DNA of 32,759 nucleotides from Lachnospiraceae bacterium (GCA_022797995.1 JAAWLQ010000005.1:1-32759); one strand, 5' to 3'. Shown: positions 1 to 9,501, counted from the stretch's first letter. The notes: generated by a model from the letters alone, not told the origin. Program-made: numbers and translations.

Positions 1-1246
1 GACCAAAAATCCGCTGGAATTGAATCACTGCAGCTCTCGTACTGTCACCGAAAGTACCCGTTTCATCCGTAATCACTGGGATGGCGGGATAATTTCGCCG
101 GACTCTTCCCAGCCACTTCTGAATCGTTTCCACATTCAGCCCGGTGCTGCCCACCCGAAGCGCCGTTCCGGGATACGAAGTCACCATATTTGTGATGATA
201 TCCGTGCTGACTATTTCAATGTCTTTCGGGTAATAGCTGCGCAAAATTTCCAGCGGCGTAAGCCCTCTGTTGGCCAGTGTAACCGTTCCCCACTGAGACA
301 TTCCCTTACAGGTTACGGTAGTTCCATTGCAGAAGGAGGTAAAATATGGTGCATTCTGGCCCGATCTCCGCACATATTCATTGAAGATATCATCCACAAC
401 CCTGCTGATAGAATCGTAGATCGGTCTTCCGTATACAAAATTCTGGTCATATGCGGTGCTGTTTGTGATGTCATAATCATAGCCGCGGCTTCTGTACCAC
501 TCCGTATAAACCCGATTCAGCGCAAAGGTAATAATGGCATAAATGTTCGCACGCAATGCGTTTTCCGGCCAGGTAGGATAAATCTCACTGCTGGCCACAT
601 TTTTCACATAATCCGGAAAGGATACCTGCACATTTGTGGCATAGGAACCGGGTGCTCCCAGATGCACTGTGATGGGATTCGGAATGACAACCTGTCGCAG
701 CACCCGCCCGTCAGATGCCTCCTCTCCTCCCCGGGCAATGGCATTCCCAGCTCCATCACCGGGAAGGATTCCATTCAGAGTATCACTGCTCGGAAGACTC
801 CCATTTGAAGCATTGTCATCCTGAGTTCCTCCGCTCGGAGCCCCACCTTCCTGGATGCGGTTTTCCCGCATGGCCACAGCAGGCTTCCCGATGAATATTT
901 TCTTCTCCTCAGGCCTGCGCTGCATGGGTTGCATAGGCACAAGTTCCAGCGGCAATGTGGCTGTCTCCCCTTCATAGACAGGGATATGCGTGATATAAAG
1001 AGTGTTAAACCCGGCCCCCTGCGCCAGCACATTGTAGCTCAGATAAGGCAGGCCCGAAAAATACTGATTCTGGGAAAAGCTTTTATCCAGAGTCTCCAGC
1101 GGAACCTTCAGCGTCTCCCCGCTCTCATCTGTCGTCAGATTATAAAGCAGATTCCCTCGGTCATCCAGTACCTTCACCTGTATCCCGCTGAGCGGAACGG
1201 CCTCATGGGCTGTCCGTGCCTGCACCATCAAATATCCTATCGCCAT
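1..1246 (-). CDS. Peptidoglycan-binding domain (PG_binding_1) protein, partial (3' end beyond window)
   Basis: Minus-strand frame from ATG at 1246 (RBS AGGAG upstream) is open to the window edge. The visible end reads ...VGSTGLNVETIQKWLGRIRRNYPAIPVITDETGTFGDSTRAAVIQFQRIFG, typical of a PG_binding_1 repeat. The + strand ORF 20..808 is its antisense. Confidence 0.8.
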   Translation of the reverse strand, partial: MAIGYLMVQARTAHEAVPLSGIQVKVLDDRGNLLYNLTTDESGETLKVPLETLDKSFSQNQYFSGLPYLSYNVLAQGAGFNTLYITHIPVYEGETATLPLELVPMQPMQRRPEEKKIFIGKPAVAMRENRIQEGGAPSGGTQDDNASNGSLPSSDTLNGILPGDGAGNAIARGGEEASDGRVLRQVVIPNPITVHLGAPGSYATNVQVSFPDYVKNVASSEIYPTWPENALRANIYAIITFALNRVYTEWYRSRGYDYDITNSTAYDQNFVYGRPIYDSISRVVDDIFNEYVRRSGQNAPYFTSFCNGTTVTCKGMSQWGTVTLANRGLTPLEILRSYYPKDIEIVSTDIITNMVTSYPGTALRVGSTGLNVETIQKWLGRVRRNYPAIPVITDETGTFGDSTRAAVIQFQRIFG

Positions 1247-1536
1247 TTCGATTATCTTCTCCTAATTTCTATCCTGTATATGATATGAAAAGCAATTTAT
1301 AATGTGCCTGTTTCCTTCCGTCCTTCCGTTTGGTTTATTAAAATAGCGGTTTGTTACATTGTGTTGACAATTAGTACCCCTGCTGTCATAAAATTCCTCC
1401 TGCGCCCCGATATATAAAGTAAGAGATATTACGGCAACGGCTGTATCTGCAGACTGCGCTCTTCCGCCATCGACAGCCTGACAGGCAGACGCTGTCTGTA
1501 TAAGTGAAACCTGCCGGAATATAGAAGGAGATTGAC

Positions 1537-2238
1537 ATGGAAAGTAAAATAAATACAGGCTACTCAACCGGCGCCGGCTATGACAGCACACAGATAACCG
1601 CTTCCGGCAATAATGAAAAAGTCGGCGCCAGCTTTGCCGATAAAATGGCAGAGAAGTACTATCCTTCTGTAAAAGACATGACTCTTTCAGAATACAAGTT
1701 ATATATAAATGATAAAATAAATTCTCTGCCCCTGCATCCCTCCCAGAAAAAAGTATTTACTTTTATCGATATAACGGATGCCGCCTACCGCAGGATGCAA
1801 CAGGATCCGGCTTATGAGCAGAAAGTGCTGAATTATCTGGCCGATAGCAGAGCAGTCAATTATGGATGCTGCCCTCCCCAGTTTGCGCTGATTCATATCG
1901 AAGATACCTGGGATAAAAGCTATGGATATACCTATGGTGTCCAGAAATGTGAGCGGGCCAGACGAGCCGAAGAAAGAAGGCGGCTGGAGGCGGAAAGAGC
2001 CAAAAAGGCCAGGCGCAAAAAGCTGCTGAAAGAATATCTGAAAAAGAAGGCGGAAGCCAAAAGGCTTCAGGATAAGCTTCTGGAAGAACGGCTGACCGCC
2101 CAGCGTCTGGAGCACCGTAACCTGATGAAGGCCTGGGATGAAAAACGGCGGAAACAGCAGGCTTTCAGAGCTTACGAAGCCAGCGCCATCATGATATATC
2201 GCCATGTGAAGAATATTGCAGAAAATCTGCAATCCTAA
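1537..2238 (+). CDS. Conserved hypothetical protein with charged K/R/E-rich coiled-coil C-terminus
   Basis: 233-aa ORF with RBS (agaaggagattgac-ATG). C-terminal heptad-like KARRKKLLKEYLKKKAEAKRLQDKLLEE. Confidence 0.75.
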   Translation: MESKINTGYSTGAGYDSTQITASGNNEKVGASFADKMAEKYYPSVKDMTLSEYKLYINDKINSLPLHPSQKKVFTFIDITDAAYRRMQQDPAYEQKVLNYLADSRAVNYGCCPPQFALIHIEDTWDKSYGYTYGVQKCERARRAEERRRLEAERAKKARRKKLLKEYLKKKAEAKRLQDKLLEERLTAQRLEHRNLMKAWDEKRRKQQAFRAYEASAIMIYRHVKNIAENLQS

Positions 2239-2278
2239 TCTGGCAATCTGGGAATGTATCAAAATGTTTCGGCAATTA

Positions 2279-2307
2279 TTGACATAATGTGGTCCGGTAC
2301 GTATAAT
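2279..2307 (+). promoter_or_regulatory. Consensus sigma-A promoter (TTGACA-N17-TATAAT) of a type III TA locus
   Basis: TTGACA at 2279-2284, 17-bp spacer, TATAAT at 2302-2307; about 30 bp upstream of the tandem repeats. Confidence 0.85.
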
Positions 2308-2335
2308 AATAGTGTCAGGGAAAACTTCCCTCATA

Positions 2336-2431
2336 AAATAGTGTTCGCTCCCCGATATGCGGCTTATAAATGTTCGGGACAACAAATAGTGTTCGCTCCC
2401 CGATATGCGGCTTATAAATGTTCGGGATCAA
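2336..2431 (+). repeat. Two 48-bp tandem repeats (44 nt identical) forming a putative type III RNA antitoxin
   Basis: AAATAGTGTTCGCTCCCCGATATGCGGCTTATAAATGTTCGGGA at 2336-2379 and 2384-2427, with a degenerate start of a third copy (AAATGTTCG, ~2431). Each unit contains the CCCGA...TCGGG inverted repeat. Confidence 0.92.
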
Positions 2432-2438
2432 AATGTTC

Positions 2439-2468
2439 GTAACGCCCTGTCGAAAGGCAGGGTGTTAC
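2439..2468 (+). terminator. Leaky terminator-like hairpin between antitoxin RNA and toxin gene
   Basis: GTAACGCCCTGTC-GAAA-GGCAGGGTGTTAC: 13-bp stem with two G:U pairs and a GAAA tetraloop, followed by a poor U-tract. Confidence 0.7.
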
Positions 2469-2488
2469 TATATACAGGAGATTTTCAT

Positions 2489-2980
2489 ATGCCGCAAGCT
2501 CAGTTGTATTTTCTTTCAGATCAGTACTATCAGGACTTTCCAGATGACAAGCTCATGCAAAATAAAGATGTCATCGACGGGGTGCCACATAACCGCCCCT
2601 GTTTCTTTGCATTTGAAGATTCCAGGATAACTGATATTTATTGGATAGTTCCAATTTCATCCAAATTTGAGAAATTCAAAAGAATCCAACAAAATAAAAT
2701 GAAAAAGTATGGATACTGTAACACAATTCGTTTCGGTATAGTTCTGGGTAGAAATACAGCCTTCCTCATCCAGAATATGTGTCCTGCAACGAGCAAATAT
2801 TTGACCCCATACATAGATAAAAACAATTGCCCTATCAGAATTGATGGAAGAGTAGCAGCCGACGTGGAAAAAAATGCCCGCAATGTTCTGGCTATGGCAA
2901 AACGTGGTGCAAAAGTAATTTTTCCCGATGTGTTCAAAATCTATCATAAACTTGAACAACAGCTCCTGCAGGACACCTGA
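2489..2980 (+). CDS. Type III toxin-antitoxin system endoribonuclease toxin, CptN/ToxN/AbiQ-like
   Basis: ATG at 2489 with RBS CAGGAG. The 163-aa protein MPQAQLYFLSDQYYQDF...NRPCFFAFEDSRITDIYWIVPISSKFEKFKRI... resembles the CptN/ToxN pattern (RPxxxxxxD...YWxVPISSKxEK) as I know it, and follows the tandem repeats directly. Confidence 0.75.
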   Translation: MPQAQLYFLSDQYYQDFPDDKLMQNKDVIDGVPHNRPCFFAFEDSRITDIYWIVPISSKFEKFKRIQQNKMKKYGYCNTIRFGIVLGRNTAFLIQNMCPATSKYLTPYIDKNNCPIRIDGRVAADVEKNARNVLAMAKRGAKVIFPDVFKIYHKLEQQLLQDT

Positions 2981-2989
2981 TTGCATTTA

Positions 2990-3937
2990 TCATTCTCTGC
3001 GCAGCACCCAAAGATTCTTAATCTGTCCCTTCAGGGTATCGAATGTCCAGGTCTTCCCGCTGGTACTTCTGCGGTTAGGGTCATTCACATAAAAACCGTC
3101 TTCCCCATATCCTCGAATCAGAATGAAATGTCCTGTGGTAGTAAAATCTCCCGGCCGCATACTGCACACAATCAGACCGCCCGTATCCAATGCCCGTTGC
3201 ATCGCACCTTCATCCAGAGAAAGTTCGGCGCCTTCCATTCCCAGCTTTGACACTCCTTCTGTCCACAGCTTCCAGCCGGTACCCGCCGCCGTGTAATACC
3301 CCGCATCCTGCACAAATTCCGCCATCTTTCTCGGAGTCATTGTCAGGTCTTCCGTAAAATATAAATATGCCATATTCAGGCAAAGAGGCCCGCAGCCCGC
3401 GAGTCCTATCATACTGTCACCGTACGCGTTATATCCCCACCGTTTGTCCCACTGCATCAGCAGGGGAACTTCTCCGGTGGTGAAATCTTCTGTCAGATCT
3501 ATGGCCTGACTGCTGTATTGCGTGCGATTGGGATAATTTTCCACATAGTCCTGTGTCTCTTCGTTTCTCTCCAGAAGCTCCTGTAACTCCTCCGTAAAAT
3601 CCGGGAGTCCGGCGTTCGAAGATATATCCCCTCCATCTATAGCCACCGTATTCATACCTGTCTGCCCCGGCAGCTCCATGGTGAACCCTGCCAATGAATG
3701 CTGAACTCCCTGCACTACCGCCACAATTCCCAGGCATAATACAATCCCGGCGGCCGCTGTGCAGAATCTCTTTGCCCTTCTGTTTCTCCGCCGTCTCACA
3801 GACATTTTCCTGGTGCTGGTCCTTCTCTGATCAGCTGCATTCCGACAGGCTATTTTCTGACTTGTTGTACCACATCTAATATATTCCAGTTCCTTCCCCT
3901 GTTGCCTTCCGCTCATTCTTACATAATTCTCTACCAT
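2990..3937 (-). CDS. C39-like (Peptidase_C39_2) papain-fold peptidase with N-terminal TM segment
   Basis: LMQWDKRWGYNAYGDSMIGLAGCGPLCLNMAY ... GHFILIRGYGEDGFYVNDP (Cys and His/Asp motifs), plus a TM segment near the N-terminus. Confidence 0.85.
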   Translation of the reverse strand: MVENYVRMSGRQQGKELEYIRCGTTSQKIACRNAADQRRTSTRKMSVRRRRNRRAKRFCTAAAGIVLCLGIVAVVQGVQHSLAGFTMELPGQTGMNTVAIDGGDISSNAGLPDFTEELQELLERNEETQDYVENYPNRTQYSSQAIDLTEDFTTGEVPLLMQWDKRWGYNAYGDSMIGLAGCGPLCLNMAYLYFTEDLTMTPRKMAEFVQDAGYYTAAGTGWKLWTEGVSKLGMEGAELSLDEGAMQRALDTGGLIVCSMRPGDFTTTGHFILIRGYGEDGFYVNDPNRRSTSGKTWTFDTLKGQIKNLWVLRRE

Positions 3938-4042
3938 AAAAGAAACCCTCCTGTCACTATCTGATTATAGAAACAAAAAGGTTCCGAAATTTTACTATTT
4001 TATTGTAACTTGCCTAATATTTTATTAAGAAGCTCTATTCTA

Positions 4043-4303
4043 TTAAAAATTTCGCGTTTCAGAATAGCCGGAACCTGCCACCTGCTCCACATTCACCTTC
4101 TCATTATCCCGGAAAACCAGGTATCCCGTCCCATTATAATACTCATATCCCAGTATTTCCCGGCGCTTTTCTTCCCTGTCTCCTGCCTGCACATTTACCT
4201 TTGCGCCAATCGGATAGCGCTGCACCATTTCCAAAAATGATATCATTCCCTGCCTGCATCCCCCATTCTGAAGCATATAAGCTTCGAACATAAGGATTTC
4301 CAT
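4043..4303 (-). CDS. Small hypothetical protein downstream of the Uma2-family gene
   Basis: 86-aa ORF, 11 bp after the Uma2-family stop on the same strand. Confidence 0.5.
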   Translation of the reverse strand: MEILMFEAYMLQNGGCRQGMISFLEMVQRYPIGAKVNVQAGDREEKRREILGYEYYNGTGYLVFRDNEKVNVEQVAGSGYSETRNF

Positions 4304-4314
4304 TTTCAGACAGT

Positions 4315-4869
4315 TTATTCCACTCCTTCAAAAATCTCCCACAATGCCATCCTAATATGCGGAAAGGCCCGCAGGTGAATCTCGGTATCTGCATTATAGT
4401 ATGCCTGCTCCACATCATCCTGCAATATATAATTCTCTTCCAAATGATATTTGCCATCCTCCAGATAATAGATTTCCAGATGCCCCTCCGGAGATATAAG
4501 CCAATACTCCTCCACACCCGCTTTTTCGTATATTGCCATTTTTATTCCCCTGTCCTTCTTTGCAGTAGAAGGGCTTAAGGTCTCTGCAATAAACTTTGGA
4601 GTACCACTGTAGGAGCCGCCCTTTAAATATTTTCGATCGCAGATGATCATAATATCCGGGCACAGATAATCGTCACTTTCATCCGAATGATATTTAAAAT
4701 CCAGATTTTCTATAGACACCAGGCATATACTGCCCTTTAACCCTTTCTTAATGATTGTATATAGATTCCCGTTCACAATTCCATGTTGAAAGCCCGGTGC
4801 AGGCGACATATTATATATAATGCCATTGATTTTCTCATCCTTTCCGGGTTCCTGTTCCGCCATTCCCAT
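4315..4869 (-). CDS. Uma2 family endonuclease-fold protein (DUF820)
   Basis: PDIMIICDRKYLKGGSYSGTPKFIAETLSPSTAKKDRGIKMAIYEKAGVEEYWLISPEGHLEIY: characteristic Uma2 motif. Confidence 0.9.
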   Translation of the reverse strand: MGMAEQEPGKDEKINGIIYNMSPAPGFQHGIVNGNLYTIIKKGLKGSICLVSIENLDFKYHSDESDDYLCPDIMIICDRKYLKGGSYSGTPKFIAETLSPSTAKKDRGIKMAIYEKAGVEEYWLISPEGHLEIYYLEDGKYHLEENYILQDDVEQAYYNADTEIHLRAFPHIRMALWEIFEGVE

Positions 4870-5097
4870 TGTATCACACCCTTTCCTACATACATCCGGT
4901 TTCAGGTAAATAAAAAACTATCAATATCATTATAATCTATTTTCAGCTGGCATACAATTCCCCAAAAAGAAACTTTCCTCCGAAAATTAATCCTGGCTGT
5001 CTATACTGACATTTTATGCAGAAAAGCGTGGAAAAGCTCCTGTCTTAGTGCTATAATGGCAATATATTTTATATTCGGATATAAGGAGAGTGATTAG

Positions 5098-5589
5098 ATG
5101 GATAAGCTGCTATTGAGTGCACTCAACGATACCTATTATCAGTTGGAACTGAAACAGGCAGAAATTGCCCACGCCCTGTCTCATAGAATTTTTGAACTGG
5201 AATCTGGTTGGTATAACGGACACTATCACAAAGATGATAACGGAAATTGGTTTCGAGAATCCTATCCCATCCCGGTGATCGGTGTAAAAGGCTTTTGTGA
5301 TATTGAAATTCAGTTTGATGAAATATCCGTATCTACAAAACTGAAACGAACCGCGGCACTGACATATTCTTTTGACAAGTTTGCCGGACATGAATTTGAA
5401 GCATACGGCGTGGAAGATTACCTTGCGGACTTCTACCATCCCGGACAGACCTTTCAGGAATTGAAAGAGAATATCCGGGCCTGCGATGAAAAAGAAATCG
5501 GATTTTCCTTTGTTTTCCCATTTGATGCTGAGGGAAAACAGATTTTTGAGTTTGTAAAGCTGCTTCGGCGTGAAGGGTTTTTCTACTAA
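5098..5589 (+). CDS. Conserved hypothetical protein
   Basis: 163-aa ORF with RBS (ataaggagagtgattag-ATG) and a protein-like composition. Confidence 0.7.
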   Translation: MDKLLLSALNDTYYQLELKQAEIAHALSHRIFELESGWYNGHYHKDDNGNWFRESYPIPVIGVKGFCDIEIQFDEISVSTKLKRTAALTYSFDKFAGHEFEAYGVEDYLADFYHPGQTFQELKENIRACDEKEIGFSFVFPFDAEGKQIFEFVKLLRREGFFY

Positions 5590-5839
5590 CAAAGGAAATA
5601 TGATGGATTGTCAAAAAGAGTACCACCCCTTTTTGCGGAGGTGAAACAGGAATATTTCTAATACTTCCTTTTATCAGGCCACAGCTCCCATGTCTTCGTC
5701 CAAAATCCTGGAGTTCGGTTCATAAAATATTTCATGCTGTAGCATATAGCTATACAGGTAATCATTCAGTCAAAAAATACTGAACAATTACCTGTACCAT
5801 AAGTTACACAAAGTAAACTGTTAATACATATTCTTGCTG

Positions 5840-6643
5840 CTACACCACAACATTGAATCTTCTTCCCCCGAACTGCTGATACTGACTGATAAATAAATTG
5901 GCCGCGTCCATAAGCTTCTGTTTCAGGTCTGTCAGCTTCTCTTCGTCCTTCATCTGCTCATAGAACGCCTTGGATTTCGCCGCCTCTCCCAGACTCGTTA
6001 TCCCCATAGCAAGCCATTTATCGGAATTTTCCGCATCGACCCGGCGCATAAAGCAGTCGGTTTTCAAGATAGTCCTTTCCAGCGTATTGGACTTTATCTC
6101 AAACTCCTCCTGTAAAAGATTCAGTTCCTCTTCCATCGTGACCTTTCGATAATGCCCCTCCGCATCCATATCAATGATATATTTTTCCCTTGTGCCATTT
6201 TCATATCCCTTTACAATTTCGTCATAAGATTTTCCATAGGCCTCCAAAAGCATAAAGGTCTTATCTTTCATAGATACGTAAGGGTTAAAATAATAGTCAT
6301 TTTGGTTTAACTTTCTATTTATCATTTTATGATAATCCAAATGATCCACAAAATCCTCTTTATCCGGGCAGCCATTTTCTCCATATGTCACTGGGTCTTT
6401 TGGAGGTTGCTGCTGGCCATACACTACTTTTATGCTGTTTTCTTGCTTGTTGCTCTGGAACATTTGCTTATATTTTTCTATTGCTTCTCTGGAGATATCA
6501 ACTTTAATAGGCCTTTTTTCGATGTCATATCCCTGTTCCTTCAGTGCCTCCACAATCGTCTTGGAGGAACTCTTTGCAGAAATAGGCGTCCATCCATAGG
6601 ATAAAGAATTTGATGCCCGCGCATGATTGGCATTAATAAACAT
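5840..6643 (-). CDS. Conserved hypothetical protein (267 aa)
   Basis: ORF with RBS gaggaggg upstream of the ATG; MFINANHARASNSLSYGWTPISAKSSSKTI... Confidence 0.75.
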   Translation of the reverse strand: MFINANHARASNSLSYGWTPISAKSSSKTIVEALKEQGYDIEKRPIKVDISREAIEKYKQMFQSNKQENSIKVVYGQQQPPKDPVTYGENGCPDKEDFVDHLDYHKMINRKLNQNDYYFNPYVSMKDKTFMLLEAYGKSYDEIVKGYENGTREKYIIDMDAEGHYRKVTMEEELNLLQEEFEIKSNTLERTILKTDCFMRRVDAENSDKWLAMGITSLGEAAKSKAFYEQMKDEEKLTDLKQKLMDAANLFISQYQQFGGRRFNVVV

Positions 6644-6772
6644 ATTGCATCCCTCCTCGTATAATAAGTTTATAGCCAGTCAGAACAGGCTATAGACTTA
6701 TTCTTTTTTGTGATATAGATGCAGGATGATTTCTAAGAGAATTCCCTCTCCATCCCTTCCTCGTATCAGTAC

Positions 6773-8224
6773 TTACGTTTCATCCCATACTATTTCGTCA
6801 TCATATCTGATCATCGAAATCTTATTCCTGCCGTTGTTTTTTATTGTGTAATAGTAATTTGGAGCAACAATATCTACAATCTTGCCACTTTTAGGATCAA
6901 TCAAGACTGTTATCTTATTGCTGTCAAGCTTTGCTGTTTCATTGTCAAACATGCCAGTACCAACCCACTCAATCTTATAAAAGACATCATCAGACTTGAA
7001 AGTCATCTGCAGCAACTCTTCTCCATTACGGTTTTTTATGATCGGATGTGTGGAACTGACATAATACACCACCTCCATAAATGAACAGTAAGTCGTTTCA
7101 TTTGGAGTGACTGATATGATAGCCGCCTTACTCCCTTCTGAATTACTTGCTTCCTCAGTCCACAAATAGCGGAGATCAACCATATTTCCATTTACATATG
7201 TGAGTTTATTATCAGTACTCTGCTTGATTTCAATGCCGTATTCCGGAAAGTGACCGGTCCTTATATACTCCTCTTTGCTCGCTGCCCCGCCAACTCTCTC
7301 AAAGGTTAAATCATAGGTAACTGTCGAAGAATAACCGCCATCCAAGCTCCTCACTATAAACCAGTAAGTTCCCGGTGAAAAGACATAAACATTTCCTGTA
7401 TTCCCTTCCAGTCCCCACTCAGTCCCTTCTGTAGAAGCAATAACTCCCAGCTCATATTTACCCGGATAATTTCCGAACATACGAATCCATGTATATTCTG
7501 TGACAGTGAACTTATATAAATCTATGTCATAAGGACAATCAAGCGCTCCAACCATCTTCTGATTGAAAACAATATCTGTTGCTGTATCAAGGGAATCATT
7601 TACTTCATAGTTCACATCCACATTGGTCTGATAATAAGCAATATTATAAGTACCTGCCCCTGCATAATTTGAGACACAGGTAAAATACGTCCCTGCCTCC
7701 AATACTGCGCTGTAATATTCGTCCTGTCCTGATGTCGAATTTGTGCTGCCTCCAATCAGATTAAGTGTTCCTGCAGAGCTATCCAGGGAAAATACATATA
7801 AATCTGCATCCATAGTAGTATCCATACTCATGTAAATAGATACCTTCGTTTTTTCGCTCAAGATCATCGCATACCAACGTTGCTCGTTAGCCACTGTTAA
7901 AGCCTGGCTATCTCCCAGATTGTTCTCAAAAAGAAGCGAATTATTGGGGTTGTCGTTACTGCCCGAATGTGCTGAAATACCGTCAACTACTATAGTTTCC
8001 CCTGCATATGGTCTCTCAATGTTATTATAACTTATTACAGGGAGTTCCGCAATATCCACATTTTCCAATGTGATATCCGAAGATTCTATCTGATTTTCAG
8101 ACATATCCTTAATTTCGGATAATCCAGACGCTTCCGAAATTATACTGCTGGGAACCGCTACGCCAAAAAATAATGCTATAGCCAGCAATGTTGCTAATAA
8201 ACTTTTCCTCATATGTAATTCCAC
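6773..8224 (-). CDS. Secreted protein with pre-peptidase C-terminal (PPC)-like domains
   Basis: N-terminal signal peptide (MRKSLLATLLAIALFFGVAVPSS). PPC-like repeats: DADLYVFSLDSS...GTYFTCVSNYAGAGTYNI and DIDLYKFTVTEYTWIRMFG...PGTYWFIVRS. Confidence 0.75.
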   Translation of the reverse strand: MELHMRKSLLATLLAIALFFGVAVPSSIISEASGLSEIKDMSENQIESSDITLENVDIAELPVISYNNIERPYAGETIVVDGISAHSGSNDNPNNSLLFENNLGDSQALTVANEQRWYAMILSEKTKVSIYMSMDTTMDADLYVFSLDSSAGTLNLIGGSTNSTSGQDEYYSAVLEAGTYFTCVSNYAGAGTYNIAYYQTNVDVNYEVNDSLDTATDIVFNQKMVGALDCPYDIDLYKFTVTEYTWIRMFGNYPGKYELGVIASTEGTEWGLEGNTGNVYVFSPGTYWFIVRSLDGGYSSTVTYDLTFERVGGAASKEEYIRTGHFPEYGIEIKQSTDNKLTYVNGNMVDLRYLWTEEASNSEGSKAAIISVTPNETTYCSFMEVVYYVSSTHPIIKNRNGEELLQMTFKSDDVFYKIEWVGTGMFDNETAKLDSNKITVLIDPKSGKIVDIVAPNYYYTIKNNGRNKISMIRYDDEIVWDET

Positions 8225-8323
8225 CTTTCACTTATTATTCCTGTAAATAAATTTGATGATTCGGCATATGCCGCATATTACCATTTACCACGATACCATT
8301 ATTCAGTTTTCATTACCCAATAC

Positions 8324-8740
8324 TTAATAGGTCTTCGTTGCTGATGTGGCAGATGTGCTTTCACTGTTTGCACTGCATATCATTGTGACACGATATGTGC
8401 CTCTGGAAACCTGATAGGTCGTATCAACAGACGCTTTTCTGCTGTCACTGGATGCTTCCCATGATTCCACATCTGTCCATGTTCCGGATACACTTTTCTG
8501 TAAAGTAACCTTAACAGAAGTCTGTGTAACACCTATTCTGCCAGTCACTGTACCCATTATGGTTGCTATACCATTATCAGAAATGGAAAGCTGTACATTA
8601 TAAGTAGAAATATAAGTCATCCTTGGCTCAATCTGTACACTCAATTCTTCCGCAACAGCTGTAATGGATGAAGTACCTCCATATAGCAGCATGCATACAC
8701 AAACCGCAATTCCTGTCAGTTGCCTCATCAATTTCTTCAT
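8324..8740 (-). CDS. Small secreted protein (beta-strand rich; possibly DUF6147-like)
   Basis: 138 aa, signal peptide MKKLMRQLTGIAVCVCMLLYGG, then Thr/Ser-rich TVTGRIGVTQTSVKVTLQKSVSGTWTDVESW. Confidence 0.7.
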   Translation of the reverse strand: MKKLMRQLTGIAVCVCMLLYGGTSSITAVAEELSVQIEPRMTYISTYNVQLSISDNGIATIMGTVTGRIGVTQTSVKVTLQKSVSGTWTDVESWEASSDSRKASVDTTYQVSRGTYRVTMICSANSESTSATSATKTY

Positions 8741-8817
8741 GCCCTCTTCCTCCTTCCTTAGATTTTAAAATTATAACAAAACAATAGAAACTGTTTGTTA
8801 AATTTCTCAGAGATTAT

Positions 8818-9501
8818 TTATTGGTACCCTGTAAACATAAACATTTTGCATATTTCATCCACTGGTAAATTATCCGCAGTCAGTATAAATACAGATTCTT
8901 TATACTCACAATATGCATATTTATCTCCTTCAAAATAAGAACAGATCACAACAGACTTTCCATTCACCTCTTTTGTCTCACGAACATCATATTCCATATC
9001 CATTCCCACACTGGCACCCGATGAAACAAGTATCTGCTCCCACGTTATCATTTCCCCTTTTTCATTCTCAAACACCAAAAACATATGTATATCCGACAAA
9101 CTCCTTTCAGTTTCCCTGTACCCCTCCGGCAGATACCCCGGTTCTCTGGCCTGAAATTCGCCTTCCTGTTCATCCGTAAAGTAGGTATACAGCACTGAAC
9201 TCTCCAGCATGGTACTGACCGTATCAAAGAATTTAATCCGGTTTCCCTCCACACTCAAGGACAGTAAAAGTACGGAAGCCACAACACAAATTCCCAGGAG
9301 TGCCACACGTTTCAGCTGCCTGTATCCAGCATCCAGCCACCAATGCGCTTCCCGCCATATCAACCGCTTCATTTTCCGTTCAAATCTGACCGAAAACTGA
9401 TATGTATAGTCCGTACTATCCTCAAGCTCTCTGATCATCGTTTCGTCCGCCATCGGCATATACCTATAAAGCCATTCATCCGTTACTTCCATATACCGCA
9501 T
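8818..9501 (-). CDS. DUF4367-type membrane protein, putative anti-sigma partner
   Basis: Likely start at MRYMEVTDEWLYRYMPMADE, one TM segment (VALLGICVVASVLLLSL), C-terminal GYLPEGYRETE...ITWEQI. Overlaps the 3' end of the sigma factor gene. Confidence 0.75.
   Translation of the reverse strand: MRYMEVTDEWLYRYMPMADETMIRELEDSTDYTYQFSVRFERKMKRLIWREAHWWLDAGYRQLKRVALLGICVVASVLLLSLSVEGNRIKFFDTVSTMLESSVLYTYFTDEQEGEFQAREPGYLPEGYRETERSLSDIHMFLVFENEKGEMITWEQILVSSGASVGMDMEYDVRETKEVNGKSVVICSYFEGDKYAYCEYKESVFILTADNLPVDEICKMFMFTGYQ

Larger units (their letters stand above)
2314..2468 (+). ncRNA. Putative type III antitoxin RNA (CptI/ToxI-like), ending at an intergenic terminator-like hairpin
   Basis: Perfect promoter, tandem RNA repeats, hairpin, then a small ToxN/CptN-like gene: the hallmark type III architecture. 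The transcript start is inferred. Confidence 0.75.

Noticed and set aside
20-808. 262-aa + strand ORF
   Set aside because: Antisense to the peptidoglycan-binding protein, whose minus frame is fully open and motif-bearing; the + product has no recognisable domain.
1699-2385. 228-aa minus ORF overlapping 1537-2238
   Set aside because: Antisense shadow of the RBS-preceded + strand gene and runs through the TA promoter and repeats.
2336-2431. CRISPR array
   Set aside because: Two directly abutting tandem copies with no spacers; type III antitoxin explanation is stronger.
2254-2442. 62-aa ORF with repeated KIVFAPRYAAYKCSG peptide
   Set aside because: The repeat is explained by the 48-bp (multiple of 3) antitoxin RNA repeats. 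No convincing RBS, and it lies downstream of a perfect promoter in an RNA-antitoxin layout.
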